64,000 bases of DNA from Leptospira sp. 96542 (GTDB lineage Bacteria; Spirochaetota; Leptospiria; Leptospirales; Leptospiraceae). This document shows, in pieces, positions 1-8,834 of this stretch. Position numbers and translations under genes: made by a program. Numbering within the stretch: the first letter of the stretch is position 1; the number at the start of each line of letters is the position of its first letter. Where the stretch lies: positions 15,855 through 79,854 of the forward strand of contig JARJFC010000019.1 of assembly GCA_029310945.1 (NCBI GenBank), given 5' to 3'. A model generated the notes under the pieces. The model was not told the origin of the DNA, did no database searches, and was given only the letters and a program-made list of their open reading frames with translations.

Positions 1-539
1 AGTGCCTCTTCATAAGTGACAATGCGAACGGGACCCGTGATGATTCCAGCAGAAGTTGTGAGGGAAGATGTAATTTTGATAATAAGAATATTTTCGCCTT
101 CGAGTAATAACTCGTGAGGTATAGGATAAATTCGTGGTCTACCAAATGCATACTCTTCAGGTTCTTCCCCAAAAGCGGAGTGATTTTTTCCGATGAGAAC
201 ACTATTAATATAAACTTCATCTGACTGAAAAATTCTACCGAGCTGTAACGCTAAAGATTTTTGGTGTTGTTCCGTGGTGATTTCGAAAGTTTTGCGAATC
301 CAAATAGAACCCCTGTAAGTTCTGTTTATATTTCTAAAGTTTCCTGGAACGGTTGTTAGATCAAGATTATTTGCATTAAATTCTGATGACAGTATATCAC
401 TTCTATCATCAAACAAAATGCCCCAATCTTCGCCGTTTAACTTTAATACAACGTTGTTTTGGTTTGTTGTACGACTACATGCCAGAAACGATAAACATAA
501 AAAAACAAATAAAAATCTACACCAAAGAGTGGGTTTCAT
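1..539 (-). CDS. DISMED2-type sensor lipoprotein, 5' part only (runs off the window)
   Basis: This is the N-terminal part of an open frame that leaves the window at base 1, with no stop in the 179 codons visible. It starts with a lipoprotein signal (lipobox SFLAC, Cys21). A beta-rich extracellular domain follows, with motifs such as LQLGR and DEVYIN. The same pattern (IKLGR, DEFYLN) occurs in the adjacent kinase-like protein, so this is a 7TMR-DISM extracellular (DISMED2) domain of the same family. The ATG overlaps the TGA of the kinase-like gene (ATGA), so the two are translationally coupled. The cytoplasmic output domain lies outside the window and could be a kinase, cyclase or phosphatase. 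Family assignment is by visible similarity to the neighbour. The function beyond sensing is unknown. Confidence 0.75.
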   Translation of the reverse strand, partial: MKPTLWCRFLFVFLCLSFLACSRTTNQNNVVLKLNGEDWGILFDDRSDILSSEFNANNLDLTTVPGNFRNINRTYRGSIWIRKTFEITTEQHQKSLALQLGRIFQSDEVYINSVLIGKNHSAFGEEPEEYAFGRPRIYPIPHELLLEGENILIIKITSSLTTSAGIITGPVRIVTYEEA

Positions 540-2458
540 TTTTGATTCCTCTCCGGAATTTTAATCGTAAACTTTGCACCCATTCCTTCTTGCGATTTTA
601 AACTTACAACACCACCCAAATACTTAACCGTCGCCTCAACAAGTGTAAGCCCGATCCCCGCACCAGGAATTTCTGTTTTTTTGTCTTGGTAACCGCGTAC
701 AAATTTTTGAAAGATCGTTTCCATCTCCAATTGGCTAAGACCAAGACCTTCATCCATTACAATCAAATAATGGAATCCGTCTTTATTATAAAATTCAATT
801 GTGATTTCGGTTTTAGGATCGGTATAGATATATGCATTTTCGATCAGGTTCCGCAAAATACAAAACACCAATTCTTTCGGGGCATACATTTCAATAGAAG
901 ATGGCCTCACGTCAATATGTATGTTTTTTCTTTTTTGGTCTAAATGGTTTTCGATGGAGGAAACTGTTGTTTTTATAAGTTCAAGAACGGAAAAGTTTTC
1001 AAAAAATGGCGCATAAGATTTATCTTCTAACCTTTTTAATAAGAGTGCTTCTTCGACCATATAACTCATGTAAGAGATATGATCTTCTGCTTGTTTTACT
1101 GGGTCGATTACGTTTTTTTTCGATTTTGTTTTTGAAATTGGTTTTGAAATGTTGTCGATGGCGGCTTTTATTTTTTCCATCCCCGATTTAAACTCAGTAG
1201 ATAAATTTACTAAAAACCCAGTTTTAACTCTTTCCATTTGGATAAGTTCTTTTTCTTGTTCGATGAAGTTTTGTAAGCCCAAAACCATATCGTTGGATAA
1301 CTGTATTGAAATCATCACCAAAAACACTAAAAATCCTAGGTAAATGGTGCCAGGCATATAAATAATTTCCAACGCAGATAAACTATCAATGAGGATGGTT
1401 GGAACAAGAGATGCGATACCGATTAAGATAAATTTAATTTTTGTTATATTTTCTTTTCCATTTTTTATAAATAAATAAATGACAAGCCCCAACGCCACCG
1501 GCAAAACATAATTGAACAAAGCGATAACAAGTAACCAAGTTTTTGGGGTTCTAAAAAAGAGAGTAATTACAAATAAAATCCCTAAAAATATTTCGTAGGC
1601 AGTTAATATAACATTTCGTTTGATTTTCAGATATTGGTGTAAAAAATTTATGAAAAAACTTGGCAAACAAAGTAATACGAGTAATTCGGAAACATAAGAC
1701 CATGTGAAACTATCAAATAAAATATCTCTATGTTGCGTTCTGATTAACACATAGATTCCCATAAATATAGAAAAAAGTGCGAAAAAGAAATTTTCTCCTG
1801 TACGACCGCGGACAATCGATCCCACCAGAAAATAAATTCCCATAAAAATAAAAACATAACCGCAGACCATAGCAAATATTTCTTTGGTAAAAACCGATTC
1901 ACGAAGATCTCTTTCTTTTGTAATGATTGGAGATTCTTTTAAACCATTTAAGTTGGTGGCAGCATAAATTCGTATTGCCATCACATTGATTCCGGGTTTG
2001 AGGAGATGGGTGGGTAAAGAATAAATTCTGATTCTTTGAAAATCAACTTCGAGTTTGGGAAGAACCGAACCCGTTTTGTCCACCAGAGTCCCATTCAAAT
2101 AGAACTCATCAATATCACGCATTCTTCCGAGTTTGATCGCAATGGGTTCGACAGGATTTGTGTAGTTTTCTGGCAAATAAAAACTACATCTGTACCAATG
2201 ATACCCTGTTAGGTTTTCTGTTTTGGAAATTCCGTAATCAGGAACAGAACGTTCTACCCAAAAACTTTCTTCAACCGATTCGTCTCGCCAATCCAAATTA
2301 TCACCTTTGCGAAACATCCAATTTGTGTTGAGAATGATTGGTTTTTCGAATGAAGTAATGAGTGTCCCACAGGGTGTGGCCATTAAATCCATTGAAAAAA
2401 AGACCAAAGGCATAAATAATCCTATGGCCAGTTGTTTCGGCTTAAAAAAAGAAATCAT
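536..2458 (-). CDS. 7TM-DISM sensor protein with histidine-kinase ATPase domain but no phosphoacceptor His
   Basis: The protein has 640 residues. It has a signal peptide (about 1-27), a DISMED2-like extracellular domain (about 40-185), a seven-helix membrane block (about 192-390), a helical dimerisation-like segment (about 400-475) and a HATPase domain (about 485-636). The ATPase boxes are intact: N box LRNLIENA (535-542), G1 DEGLG (569-573) and G2 GAGIG (599-603). The H-box position reads NLSTEF where SHE is expected, so Thr421 replaces the phosphorylatable His. It may therefore be an ATP-binding pseudokinase, a partner of another kinase, or a kinase using another residue. The gene is coupled by ATGA overlaps to fliH upstream and to a DISMED2 lipoprotein downstream. 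A role in flagellar or motility signalling is inferred from context only. Confidence 0.82.
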   Translation of the reverse strand: MISFFKPKQLAIGLFMPLVFFSMDLMATPCGTLITSFEKPIILNTNWMFRKGDNLDWRDESVEESFWVERSVPDYGISKTENLTGYHWYRCSFYLPENYTNPVEPIAIKLGRMRDIDEFYLNGTLVDKTGSVLPKLEVDFQRIRIYSLPTHLLKPGINVMAIRIYAATNLNGLKESPIITKERDLRESVFTKEIFAMVCGYVFIFMGIYFLVGSIVRGRTGENFFFALFSIFMGIYVLIRTQHRDILFDSFTWSYVSELLVLLCLPSFFINFLHQYLKIKRNVILTAYEIFLGILFVITLFFRTPKTWLLVIALFNYVLPVALGLVIYLFIKNGKENITKIKFILIGIASLVPTILIDSLSALEIIYMPGTIYLGFLVFLVMISIQLSNDMVLGLQNFIEQEKELIQMERVKTGFLVNLSTEFKSGMEKIKAAIDNISKPISKTKSKKNVIDPVKQAEDHISYMSYMVEEALLLKRLEDKSYAPFFENFSVLELIKTTVSSIENHLDQKRKNIHIDVRPSSIEMYAPKELVFCILRNLIENAYIYTDPKTEITIEFYNKDGFHYLIVMDEGLGLSQLEMETIFQKFVRGYQDKKTEIPGAGIGLTLVEATVKYLGGVVSLKSQEGMGAKFTIKIPERNQK

Positions 2459-3378
2459 ATTGGTTCGACGTTGCGAATGGCCTCTTCGATTTCTTTCAAT
2501 TGCGTAGAGATCCTTGCGTCAATTGCACCAACATCTGTTTCGATGATCACACCACCACGATCCACACGCGAATCTTCATAGATATTGACTTTTCTGAGAG
2601 ATTCCATAAGTTTGATGAGTTCGTCTTTATGGGCTGTTGTGAGTTCGAGGTCTGCAAAGTTAACTCGAATATCAATTCGGTCTCTGTCTTTGATTCGTTT
2701 CATCGCCTCACGAATGTTATTTAGCACTATTTCTTTACGTTCAATGATTTCGTCTTTAATTACTTTACGTGCAATGACAAGTATCATTTCCACCATTTGT
2801 TTCTCTGAGGCCGCAATCATTTCTTCACGAATGTCAATTGCTTTACCAATGATGGTTCCAAGCCTGTCGATGAGTCGCCTAACTTCGCCTTGGCCTTTTT
2901 TGAATCCTACTTCACGTCCTGCATCATAACCTTTTTGATACGCTTCATGTTCGATCTCAGCCTGTTTCATCTCGGCTTCTTTGATCATCCGCTCCACTTC
3001 CATTTTGGCGCGGTCGAGTATTTGTTCGGCTTTGGCTCTTCCTGAATCTTCCTCGAGTTTGATTTTTTCTTTGGAATCTTGTATCATTTGGAAGGCTTTT
3101 GTTCGGCCTTCCTCTTCAATGGATTTTGCTTGTTTTTTGGCGTCTTCTAAGAGTTGACGTACTTGTTCTTCGGTTTCTTGGCGATAACGTTGTAACTCTG
3201 CTTCGATCTCTTCGATAGAAGGACCTTGGTATTGTTCAATGATGTTTCCTTCTTGATCAATTTCAAAGTCTTCTTGTTCGTCGGATTTATGAAATTTTTT
3301 ATACTTATCAGGAAGTTGGATCTCGACTTCTTCTTGTAAGTCGGCAATTTGAATGGGTTTAAAAACGAGTTTTGCCAT
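2455..3378 (-). CDS. fliH: flagellar assembly protein FliH
   Basis: FliH is the peripheral stator of the flagellar type III export ATPase; it binds and regulates FliI and links it to the C ring. The 307-residue product has an acidic N-terminal part, a long charged coiled coil (about 75-160) rich in Glu, Lys and Gln, and the typical C-terminal domain with KVIKDEI and GGVIIETDVGAID-like motifs near the end. It is longer than the enterobacterial protein (about 235 residues), mainly through the coiled coil. It starts 4 bases after the fliG-like stop, with AAGGA just upstream. Its last bases overlap the start of the kinase-like gene. fliI does not follow, which is unusual because fliH and fliI are normally adjacent. 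Confidence 0.85.
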   Translation of the reverse strand: MAKLVFKPIQIADLQEEVEIQLPDKYKKFHKSDEQEDFEIDQEGNIIEQYQGPSIEEIEAELQRYRQETEEQVRQLLEDAKKQAKSIEEEGRTKAFQMIQDSKEKIKLEEDSGRAKAEQILDRAKMEVERMIKEAEMKQAEIEHEAYQKGYDAGREVGFKKGQGEVRRLIDRLGTIIGKAIDIREEMIAASEKQMVEMILVIARKVIKDEIIERKEIVLNNIREAMKRIKDRDRIDIRVNFADLELTTAHKDELIKLMESLRKVNIYEDSRVDRGGVIIETDVGAIDARISTQLKEIEEAIRNVEPI

Positions 3379-3382
3379 TTCC

Positions 3383-4408
3383 TTACTTCATTCTCCAGAG
3401 TTTGACTTTACCTTCGTCCATGGCATCTCGCAGGCAATCAAGAATCCCTTTTTGGGCTTCCTCAATTTCTGCTAGTGAGATGGGGCCAAGTGAGTCCCAT
3501 TCAATTTTGATTTCTTTCACAAGCCATGTCTCCAAATTTTCATAAATTTGGTTCCGAAAGCTCGTTTCCACACCTCTCAAAGCACAAGCGATCACGAGGG
3601 GGTGGATGTCTGAAAAAAATCGAGTGAGGCTCGTCCTCCCTAAATGGAGGAGGTCATCCATGCGAAAATAGTGTTCTACTATAGTTTCGGCATATTCTGG
3701 GCTTTTTTTCTGAATTCGTTCAATTAAATTTTGAGAAGGCAAAAAAGGGAGACGGGTTAGGATTTCCCCAGCCGTTTTGGCCTTCCGACTCCGGATTTTT
3801 GCCATCGGCATTCGTTTTTCAATGAGTTCTGATTTGAAGCGGAGGAATCGGTCGAGGAGGTCTCTTTCCCTTTCAGAATGGTAATCCACCTCAGCCAAAG
3901 CAAGGATCACTTCCTCCCGGAGAGACTCTGGGTATTCGGCCAAAACTTCCGAAGCTGCCTCTGGTTCGGAAAATGCAAGTAAGCGGGCCACAACCGTGGG
4001 GTTTTCGTCGGTAGCTAGTAGACGGAGGGGTTCCTTCGGTATTTGCGGAAGGCTTTCCCAAGACAGTGGTACTTCGTTTTTTTGACCCTCACCCCCTAGG
4101 ATTTCTTGCAAGAGGGATACGAGTTCTTCTCCTTCGGGCTCCTTTGGAGTTCTGGGCGATGGGAGTGGTTCTTGTGGAACCGAAGTTTGTGTCTTTGGTT
4201 TTGGATGGTGTTGCTTCTTTAAAAAATCAGTGAACGAAAGGAGGATGTTTTTTTCATCTTTGGCAGAGGGAGCCTTTCCCGATTCCACTTTCAAAAGTAA
4301 GGATTCGATTTCTTCTGAACTCAAATGGTCGAAAACTTCATCTGGCAGATACCGACCCAAAATTTGGTAGGCGAGGGCAGCTTTGTTTTTGCCAGACTTA
4401 GGATTCAT
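3383..4408 (-). CDS. fliG: FliG-family flagellar motor switch protein
   Basis: FliG proteins form the rotor face of the flagellar C ring. The N terminus (KNKAALAYQILGRYLPDEVF) resembles the FliG N domain. The C-terminal third carries FliG-like helices, including HPLVIACALRGVE and GPISLAEIEEAQKGIL. A Pro- and Glu-rich linker of about 40 residues (near 75-120) separates the N-terminal part from the rest, which is unusual. The torque helix lacks several of the charged residues of classical FliG, so this may be one of the extra FliG paralogues of spirochaetes rather than the main motor protein. I chose the ATG at 4408 because it aligns with FliG starts; an upstream in-frame TTG at 4435 would add nine residues. 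It is the first gene of a minus-strand operon with fliH. Confidence 0.72.
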   Translation of the reverse strand: MNPKSGKNKAALAYQILGRYLPDEVFDHLSSEEIESLLLKVESGKAPSAKDEKNILLSFTDFLKKQHHPKPKTQTSVPQEPLPSPRTPKEPEGEELVSLLQEILGGEGQKNEVPLSWESLPQIPKEPLRLLATDENPTVVARLLAFSEPEAASEVLAEYPESLREEVILALAEVDYHSERERDLLDRFLRFKSELIEKRMPMAKIRSRKAKTAGEILTRLPFLPSQNLIERIQKKSPEYAETIVEHYFRMDDLLHLGRTSLTRFFSDIHPLVIACALRGVETSFRNQIYENLETWLVKEIKIEWDSLGPISLAEIEEAQKGILDCLRDAMDEGKVKLWRMK

Positions 4409-4439
4409 GTAAGTGACATAATAATCTGAATACAAAGAC

Positions 4440-4523
4440 CGAACAAACTAAATTTTATTATTTTTTTTCATTTGTAAAACTTCCTTTCCAAATAGTTGGG
4501 CTTAGGTTGACTGAAATTAACCA
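4440..4523. promoter_or_regulatory. divergent intergenic region between fliG-like and cyclase genes
   Basis: This AT-rich gap, with a run of eight T, must hold the promoters of the flagellar operon (leftward) and the cyclase pair (rightward). I found no convincing -35/-10 pair and no strong ribosome site before either start. Confidence 0.35.
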
Positions 4524-6638
4524 ATGGCTCTTCGTTTTATTTTGTTACCTTGTTTGGTATTGGCGTGTCTCAGTTGCCGTTGGCAATCGGAGACCCCAAT
4601 CGCAGCGGGTGGAAGTTTGGATCTCAGTGCAAAAGAGCTATTTTTGGACAGATCCCTCCCTCTGGTTGGAGAGTGGAAGTTTTATCCCAAACAATGGGCG
4701 GACAATTTGAACGAATCCGAGGCCAATCTCCTTCCCGTACCAGGATTGTGGAACCAGATGCCACTTCGTTCTGGTCTGGGTTCTGGCAAAGGTTATGGGA
4801 CTTATGTTTTAAATATCAAACTACCTGAAGAAGATACGATTTATTCGATTTATATGCCAGAGGTTAGGTCGGCATTTCGCATCACTTCAGCAAACAGAAC
4901 TTTGGTGAGCGGGGTTGTGGGTGCAACCAAAGAAACAAGTATACCCAGCGGACAGGGGCAAAACTTTACAGTCAGAGCAAACTCCGAATTAAAAATTGTC
5001 ATAGAGGTTAGTAACTTTCATCATAGAGAAGGTGGTTTGCCTAGCCCACCTATCTTTGGTTTATCGGAGCATATACAAAATTATATTTTGTCGCAAGGCA
5101 CTTTGGATCTAACTCTGACAGGTGCTATTTTTATGTTCGGCCTTTTCCATTTTATCGTATTTTTCTTTCGCCACAAACAAAGGGAGGCATTTTATTTTGG
5201 TTTTTTCTGTTTGGTGTTTGCGGTAAGAATTCCTTTTATAGGGAGTAAAACGATTTATGCCTTATTTCCTAATATTTCTTGGCAACTCGTTGTGTATATG
5301 GATTATGCTACGGTTTTTACCCTAGCCATTTTATTTTTATGGTTTGTGGATGGATTGTTTCCGCGTTTCATAAACACCAGTTTAATTCGTTATTTGACAG
5401 CTTTTGTTCAGTTCATACTTGTTTTTGGCCTCATCACCGAACCAGTGATATACACTGAGTTTGAGTTTTTATTTCAATTACTAGGTTTGGTATTTGTTTT
5501 ATTTTTGGGCATTCGTTTGTTTCAGATGTACCTAAAAAAATTGCCAGAGTCTGGAATATTTTTCGTAGGTTACGTACTACTTTTTATCGGTTTTGTTTAT
5601 GATACTTATCTTGCCTATTCAGGAAAGGCAGACTCTTCCATTTCACAAATTGCATTGTTTTTCTTTTTGGGAGTCCAATCAACCATTGTTACACTTCGTA
5701 CATCCCGTATTTTTTCCAAGAGACTTTTGTTAAAAGATGAGTTTGAATCCATCAATGAAATGTTTATCCTCACAAATCGTTTTTATGGCAAATTCATTCC
5801 TATCGATTTTCTAACCCACTTAGGCAAAACCAAAATCAATGAAGTAAATTTGGGTGATTCAGACCAAAGGGAGATGACAGTTTTGTTTGCCGATGTTTGG
5901 GAGTATTGGGACATTTTATACTCTATCCCACTTGAAAACAGAATTTTGTTCACTAATTCCTACTTGGGTAGGATTGGTCCACATGTACGAAAAAATAATG
6001 GATTTATCGATAAATACATTGGTAGCGCCATCATGGCATTGTTTGACGGTGGAATTCAAAACTCAATCAAAGCGGCTGAAGACATCCAGTGGGAATTAGA
6101 AAATTATAATACAAGGCGGAGAAGTTTCGGATACCTTCCATTACATGCAGGCATAGGAATCCATTCGGGTGATACGATGCTCGGTATTTTGGGTGAAGAG
6201 GAACGAATGGAAAGTACCGTCATTTCCGACACTGTGAATTTAGCCAGTCGTATCCAAGGTCTGACCAAAAAATACAACGCTCGGATTTTAATTAGTTTAA
6301 CATCACTTATGTTGCATGAGGATCTCGACACCATTCCCTATCGTATTTTGGATTTTGTGCGAGTGAAGGGAAAACAAGAAACGGTCATGATCGCCGAAGT
6401 TCTTATTCCTGGGATAGATTCTATATCGGATAAAAAAATTGAAAACCGAGAACGTTTCGAAGCAGCTATATTTGATTATGAACGGGCAGATTTTTTGTCT
6501 GCCATCGAGGGATTCAAAGAAGTTTCTCTTTTGAATCCAGACGATTTAGCTGCAAAAATATATTTAGAACGTTGCGAATACTATCATAACGTAGGCGTGG
6601 GTGAAGGTTGGGATGGGGTGGCGGCGTGGGAAAAATAA
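4524..6638 (+). CDS. lipoprotein 7TM-DISM class III adenylate cyclase homologue, C2-like half
   Basis: The 704-residue protein has a lipobox (LACLSC, Cys18), a DISMED2-like domain (about 30-185), a 7TM block (about 195-395), a class III nucleotide cyclase domain (about 448-625) and a TPR-like C-terminal tail. In the cyclase core the first metal Asp is present (LFADV, Asp457), but the second is Ser501 (KYIGS instead of GD). The adenine-contact Lys497 and Thr565 are present, as are the transition-state residues Asn572 and Arg576 (VNLASR). This is the residue pattern of the C2 half of mammalian transmembrane cyclases. A homodimer would probably be poorly active. The next gene, overlapping this one, has the missing residues. 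The start is the first ATG in frame with the lipoprotein signal. Confidence 0.85.
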   Translation: MALRFILLPCLVLACLSCRWQSETPIAAGGSLDLSAKELFLDRSLPLVGEWKFYPKQWADNLNESEANLLPVPGLWNQMPLRSGLGSGKGYGTYVLNIKLPEEDTIYSIYMPEVRSAFRITSANRTLVSGVVGATKETSIPSGQGQNFTVRANSELKIVIEVSNFHHREGGLPSPPIFGLSEHIQNYILSQGTLDLTLTGAIFMFGLFHFIVFFFRHKQREAFYFGFFCLVFAVRIPFIGSKTIYALFPNISWQLVVYMDYATVFTLAILFLWFVDGLFPRFINTSLIRYLTAFVQFILVFGLITEPVIYTEFEFLFQLLGLVFVLFLGIRLFQMYLKKLPESGIFFVGYVLLFIGFVYDTYLAYSGKADSSISQIALFFFLGVQSTIVTLRTSRIFSKRLLLKDEFESINEMFILTNRFYGKFIPIDFLTHLGKTKINEVNLGDSDQREMTVLFADVWEYWDILYSIPLENRILFTNSYLGRIGPHVRKNNGFIDKYIGSAIMALFDGGIQNSIKAAEDIQWELENYNTRRRSFGYLPLHAGIGIHSGDTMLGILGEEERMESTVISDTVNLASRIQGLTKKYNARILISLTSLMLHEDLDTIPYRILDFVRVKGKQETVMIAEVLIPGIDSISDKKIENRERFEAAIFDYERADFLSAIEGFKEVSLLNPDDLAAKIYLERCEYYHNVGVGEGWDGVAAWEK

Positions 6639-8746
6639 TAACCTATTTTGTTACTTTCATCATTGTTTCCTGTAGTCAAGTTCCAAATCTTACGGCAGTG
6701 AAAGGGTATTTGGCAATTGCAAACGAAACTCTCGAAGTGCAGGGCAAAACTTCCTTAAATGGGGATTGGGAATTTTATCCGAACGAAATGTACGGCGAAT
6801 CTTTGTTTCTTAAAATTTTATCGAATGATAGAGATTATATAAAAGTTCCTTCTACTTGGAATGCCAACCTAAATTCCGATCATTCGGGAGACGGTTATGC
6901 GACTTATCGTTTAGTATTAAAAATTCCCGATCCAAATATGCGGTATTATATTCGTGTTCAGCCACCTACGAGTTCCTTTGAATTATATGTGAATCGTCAA
7001 AAAATTGCTTCTTCCGGGGTTGTTGGAAATTCGAAAGAAACATCAATACCAAAATACCAAATCCATTATGTTTCCTTTCAACCTGAATCGTATGAACAGG
7101 AAATTTTAGTTGTGGTGAGTAATTATTTCCATTCGCGAGGCGGTTTTCGTAAACCAATGGAAATTGGAACGAAAGAAGTCATTCAAAATAGGTCTATCAT
7201 TTATTCGGCAGGCGAAGTTTTTGTGTTTGGTGCCATGTTGTGTATGGCTCTCTATCAACTAACTGTATTTATGCTTAGACGACAAGAAGTTAGTTCGTTT
7301 TATTTTGCTATGTTCTGTTTTTTTACAGGGCTTAGGCTTGTGATTTTGGACAACTACTACATTGTGTATTTATTTCCAAATTTTTCTTGGGAATGGATGC
7401 AGAAGATAGATTATATTACAGCTCCGATGCTCGTTAGTTTTTTTATTGGTTATCTAAAAAGTTTGTATCCAGGCAAAACAGATGTTCCTCGGTGGATGGT
7501 TGTTGTTAGTTGGTCTTTTGGTATTATTTATAGTTTGTTTGTTTTGGTTTTCAGTGCAAAAATATATACTGAAACCAATGTGGTTTCGCTCGTCAATGTA
7601 TTGTTCTTTAGCATTTGTTCATTTTACATTACTTTCAAAGTTTATAGGCAGAAAAAAAAGGAAAGTAGCCTAATCTTTTACGGTTCTATATTACTTATTT
7701 TTGGATCCACTCATGATCTGCTGTCTGGCAATAATTGGTTTTATTCACAACCAATTATGCCTTTCTTTTTATTCATATTTTTTCTTTTTCAAAGTATATT
7801 ACTTTCAAAACGGAATGCGAGGATCTACAGTACGATGGAGGTCATGACAAATGAACTTTCTGAAGTGAACGAAGAATTACATGCTTCCAACAAAGCTTAC
7901 GCAAAATTTGTTCCGTTACGCCTCATTCAACTATTCGGCAGTCAAAACCAAACAAAAGTAAAACGAGGGGATTTTATTGTGAGACAAATGTCGGTTTTAT
8001 CTTCCGACATTCGCGACTTCACTTCCATTTCGGAAGCCTTAAGCCCAGAAGAAAATTTTTTGTTTTTAAACGATTATCTTCGCCAAGTCGGTCCAATCAT
8101 CCGAGCTGAAAATGGTTTTATCGAAAAATATGTGGGTGATGCGATTTTTGCATTATTTGAAAGAAAACCAGAAGATGCTTTGAGAGCAGCTATCTCAATG
8201 CACCAAACTATATCTAGGTGGAATAAAGAAAAAAAAATCCACCGAATTGGTGAAATCCAAATTGGCGTGGGTATTCATTATGGCGAACTTATGCTTGGAA
8301 TCATCGGGGAAGAGCAGCGTATCGAAACTGCTGTCTTATCAGATTCAATGGGAATTGCAAACTCACTTGAATCTCTCACAAAAAAATATGGTGCCAAAAT
8401 CATCATAAGCCTCGATGCACTTTTAGAATTAGAGTCTCCCGATTCATATCCGCATAGATTACTTGATTTTATAAAAATTCCAGCAAAACAAGCGCTAGTT
8501 GGAATTGCCCAGGTTTTAATCGAAGGTGTGGAAGAAAATTATTCGATCAAACTCAAAACCAAGGTCAGGTTTGAAGAGAGTGTCAATTTATTTTGGGATG
8601 GAGAATATGGAGTGGCAAAAATTGGTTTTGAGTGGGTTCTAAAGCAAGACCCAACGGACAAGGCAGCGACATTGTATTTGCAAAAAACCAGCCAGTTTGC
8701 TGAAAATGGCCCTCCTCCTGGGTTTGAAAAAGGGATTTTGGCATAA
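6626..8746 (+). CDS. lipoprotein 7TM-DISM class III adenylate cyclase homologue, C1-like half
   Basis: This paralogue of the preceding gene has the same order: lipobox (IVSC, Cys16 from the GTG start), DISMED2-like domain, 7TM block, cyclase domain (about 450-625) and TPR-like tail. Both metal-binding aspartates are present: Asp461 in SSDIRDFT and Asp505 in KYVGDAIFALF. The residues that normally contact adenine and stabilise the transition state are lost: Thr to Ala569, Asn to Gly576 and Arg to Ser580 (MGIANS where VNLASR is expected). That is the C1-type pattern, complementary to the upstream gene. I prefer the GTG at 6626, which has a G-rich stretch upstream and gives a compact lipoprotein signal; a TTG at 6608 is also possible. 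The overlap with the upstream gene implies coupled, roughly equal translation. Confidence 0.85.
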   Translation: MGKIITYFVTFIIVSCSQVPNLTAVKGYLAIANETLEVQGKTSLNGDWEFYPNEMYGESLFLKILSNDRDYIKVPSTWNANLNSDHSGDGYATYRLVLKIPDPNMRYYIRVQPPTSSFELYVNRQKIASSGVVGNSKETSIPKYQIHYVSFQPESYEQEILVVVSNYFHSRGGFRKPMEIGTKEVIQNRSIIYSAGEVFVFGAMLCMALYQLTVFMLRRQEVSSFYFAMFCFFTGLRLVILDNYYIVYLFPNFSWEWMQKIDYITAPMLVSFFIGYLKSLYPGKTDVPRWMVVVSWSFGIIYSLFVLVFSAKIYTETNVVSLVNVLFFSICSFYITFKVYRQKKKESSLIFYGSILLIFGSTHDLLSGNNWFYSQPIMPFFLFIFFLFQSILLSKRNARIYSTMEVMTNELSEVNEELHASNKAYAKFVPLRLIQLFGSQNQTKVKRGDFIVRQMSVLSSDIRDFTSISEALSPEENFLFLNDYLRQVGPIIRAENGFIEKYVGDAIFALFERKPEDALRAAISMHQTISRWNKEKKIHRIGEIQIGVGIHYGELMLGIIGEEQRIETAVLSDSMGIANSLESLTKKYGAKIIISLDALLELESPDSYPHRLLDFIKIPAKQALVGIAQVLIEGVEENYSIKLKTKVRFEESVNLFWDGEYGVAKIGFEWVLKQDPTDKAATLYLQKTSQFAENGPPPGFEKGILA

Positions 8747-8834
8747 AAAAGACACTAATTTAGAAAACTTTAAAAAAAGTTCTTGAACGGATCGTCTAAA
8801 TGAACGAGAGTCAGTAACTAATACGGAGATTTCT

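Noticed and set aside
4507..4828. Two short plus-strand frames overlapping the first cyclase start
   Set aside because: They are out of frame with the cyclase, whose lipoprotein signal and domains are clear.
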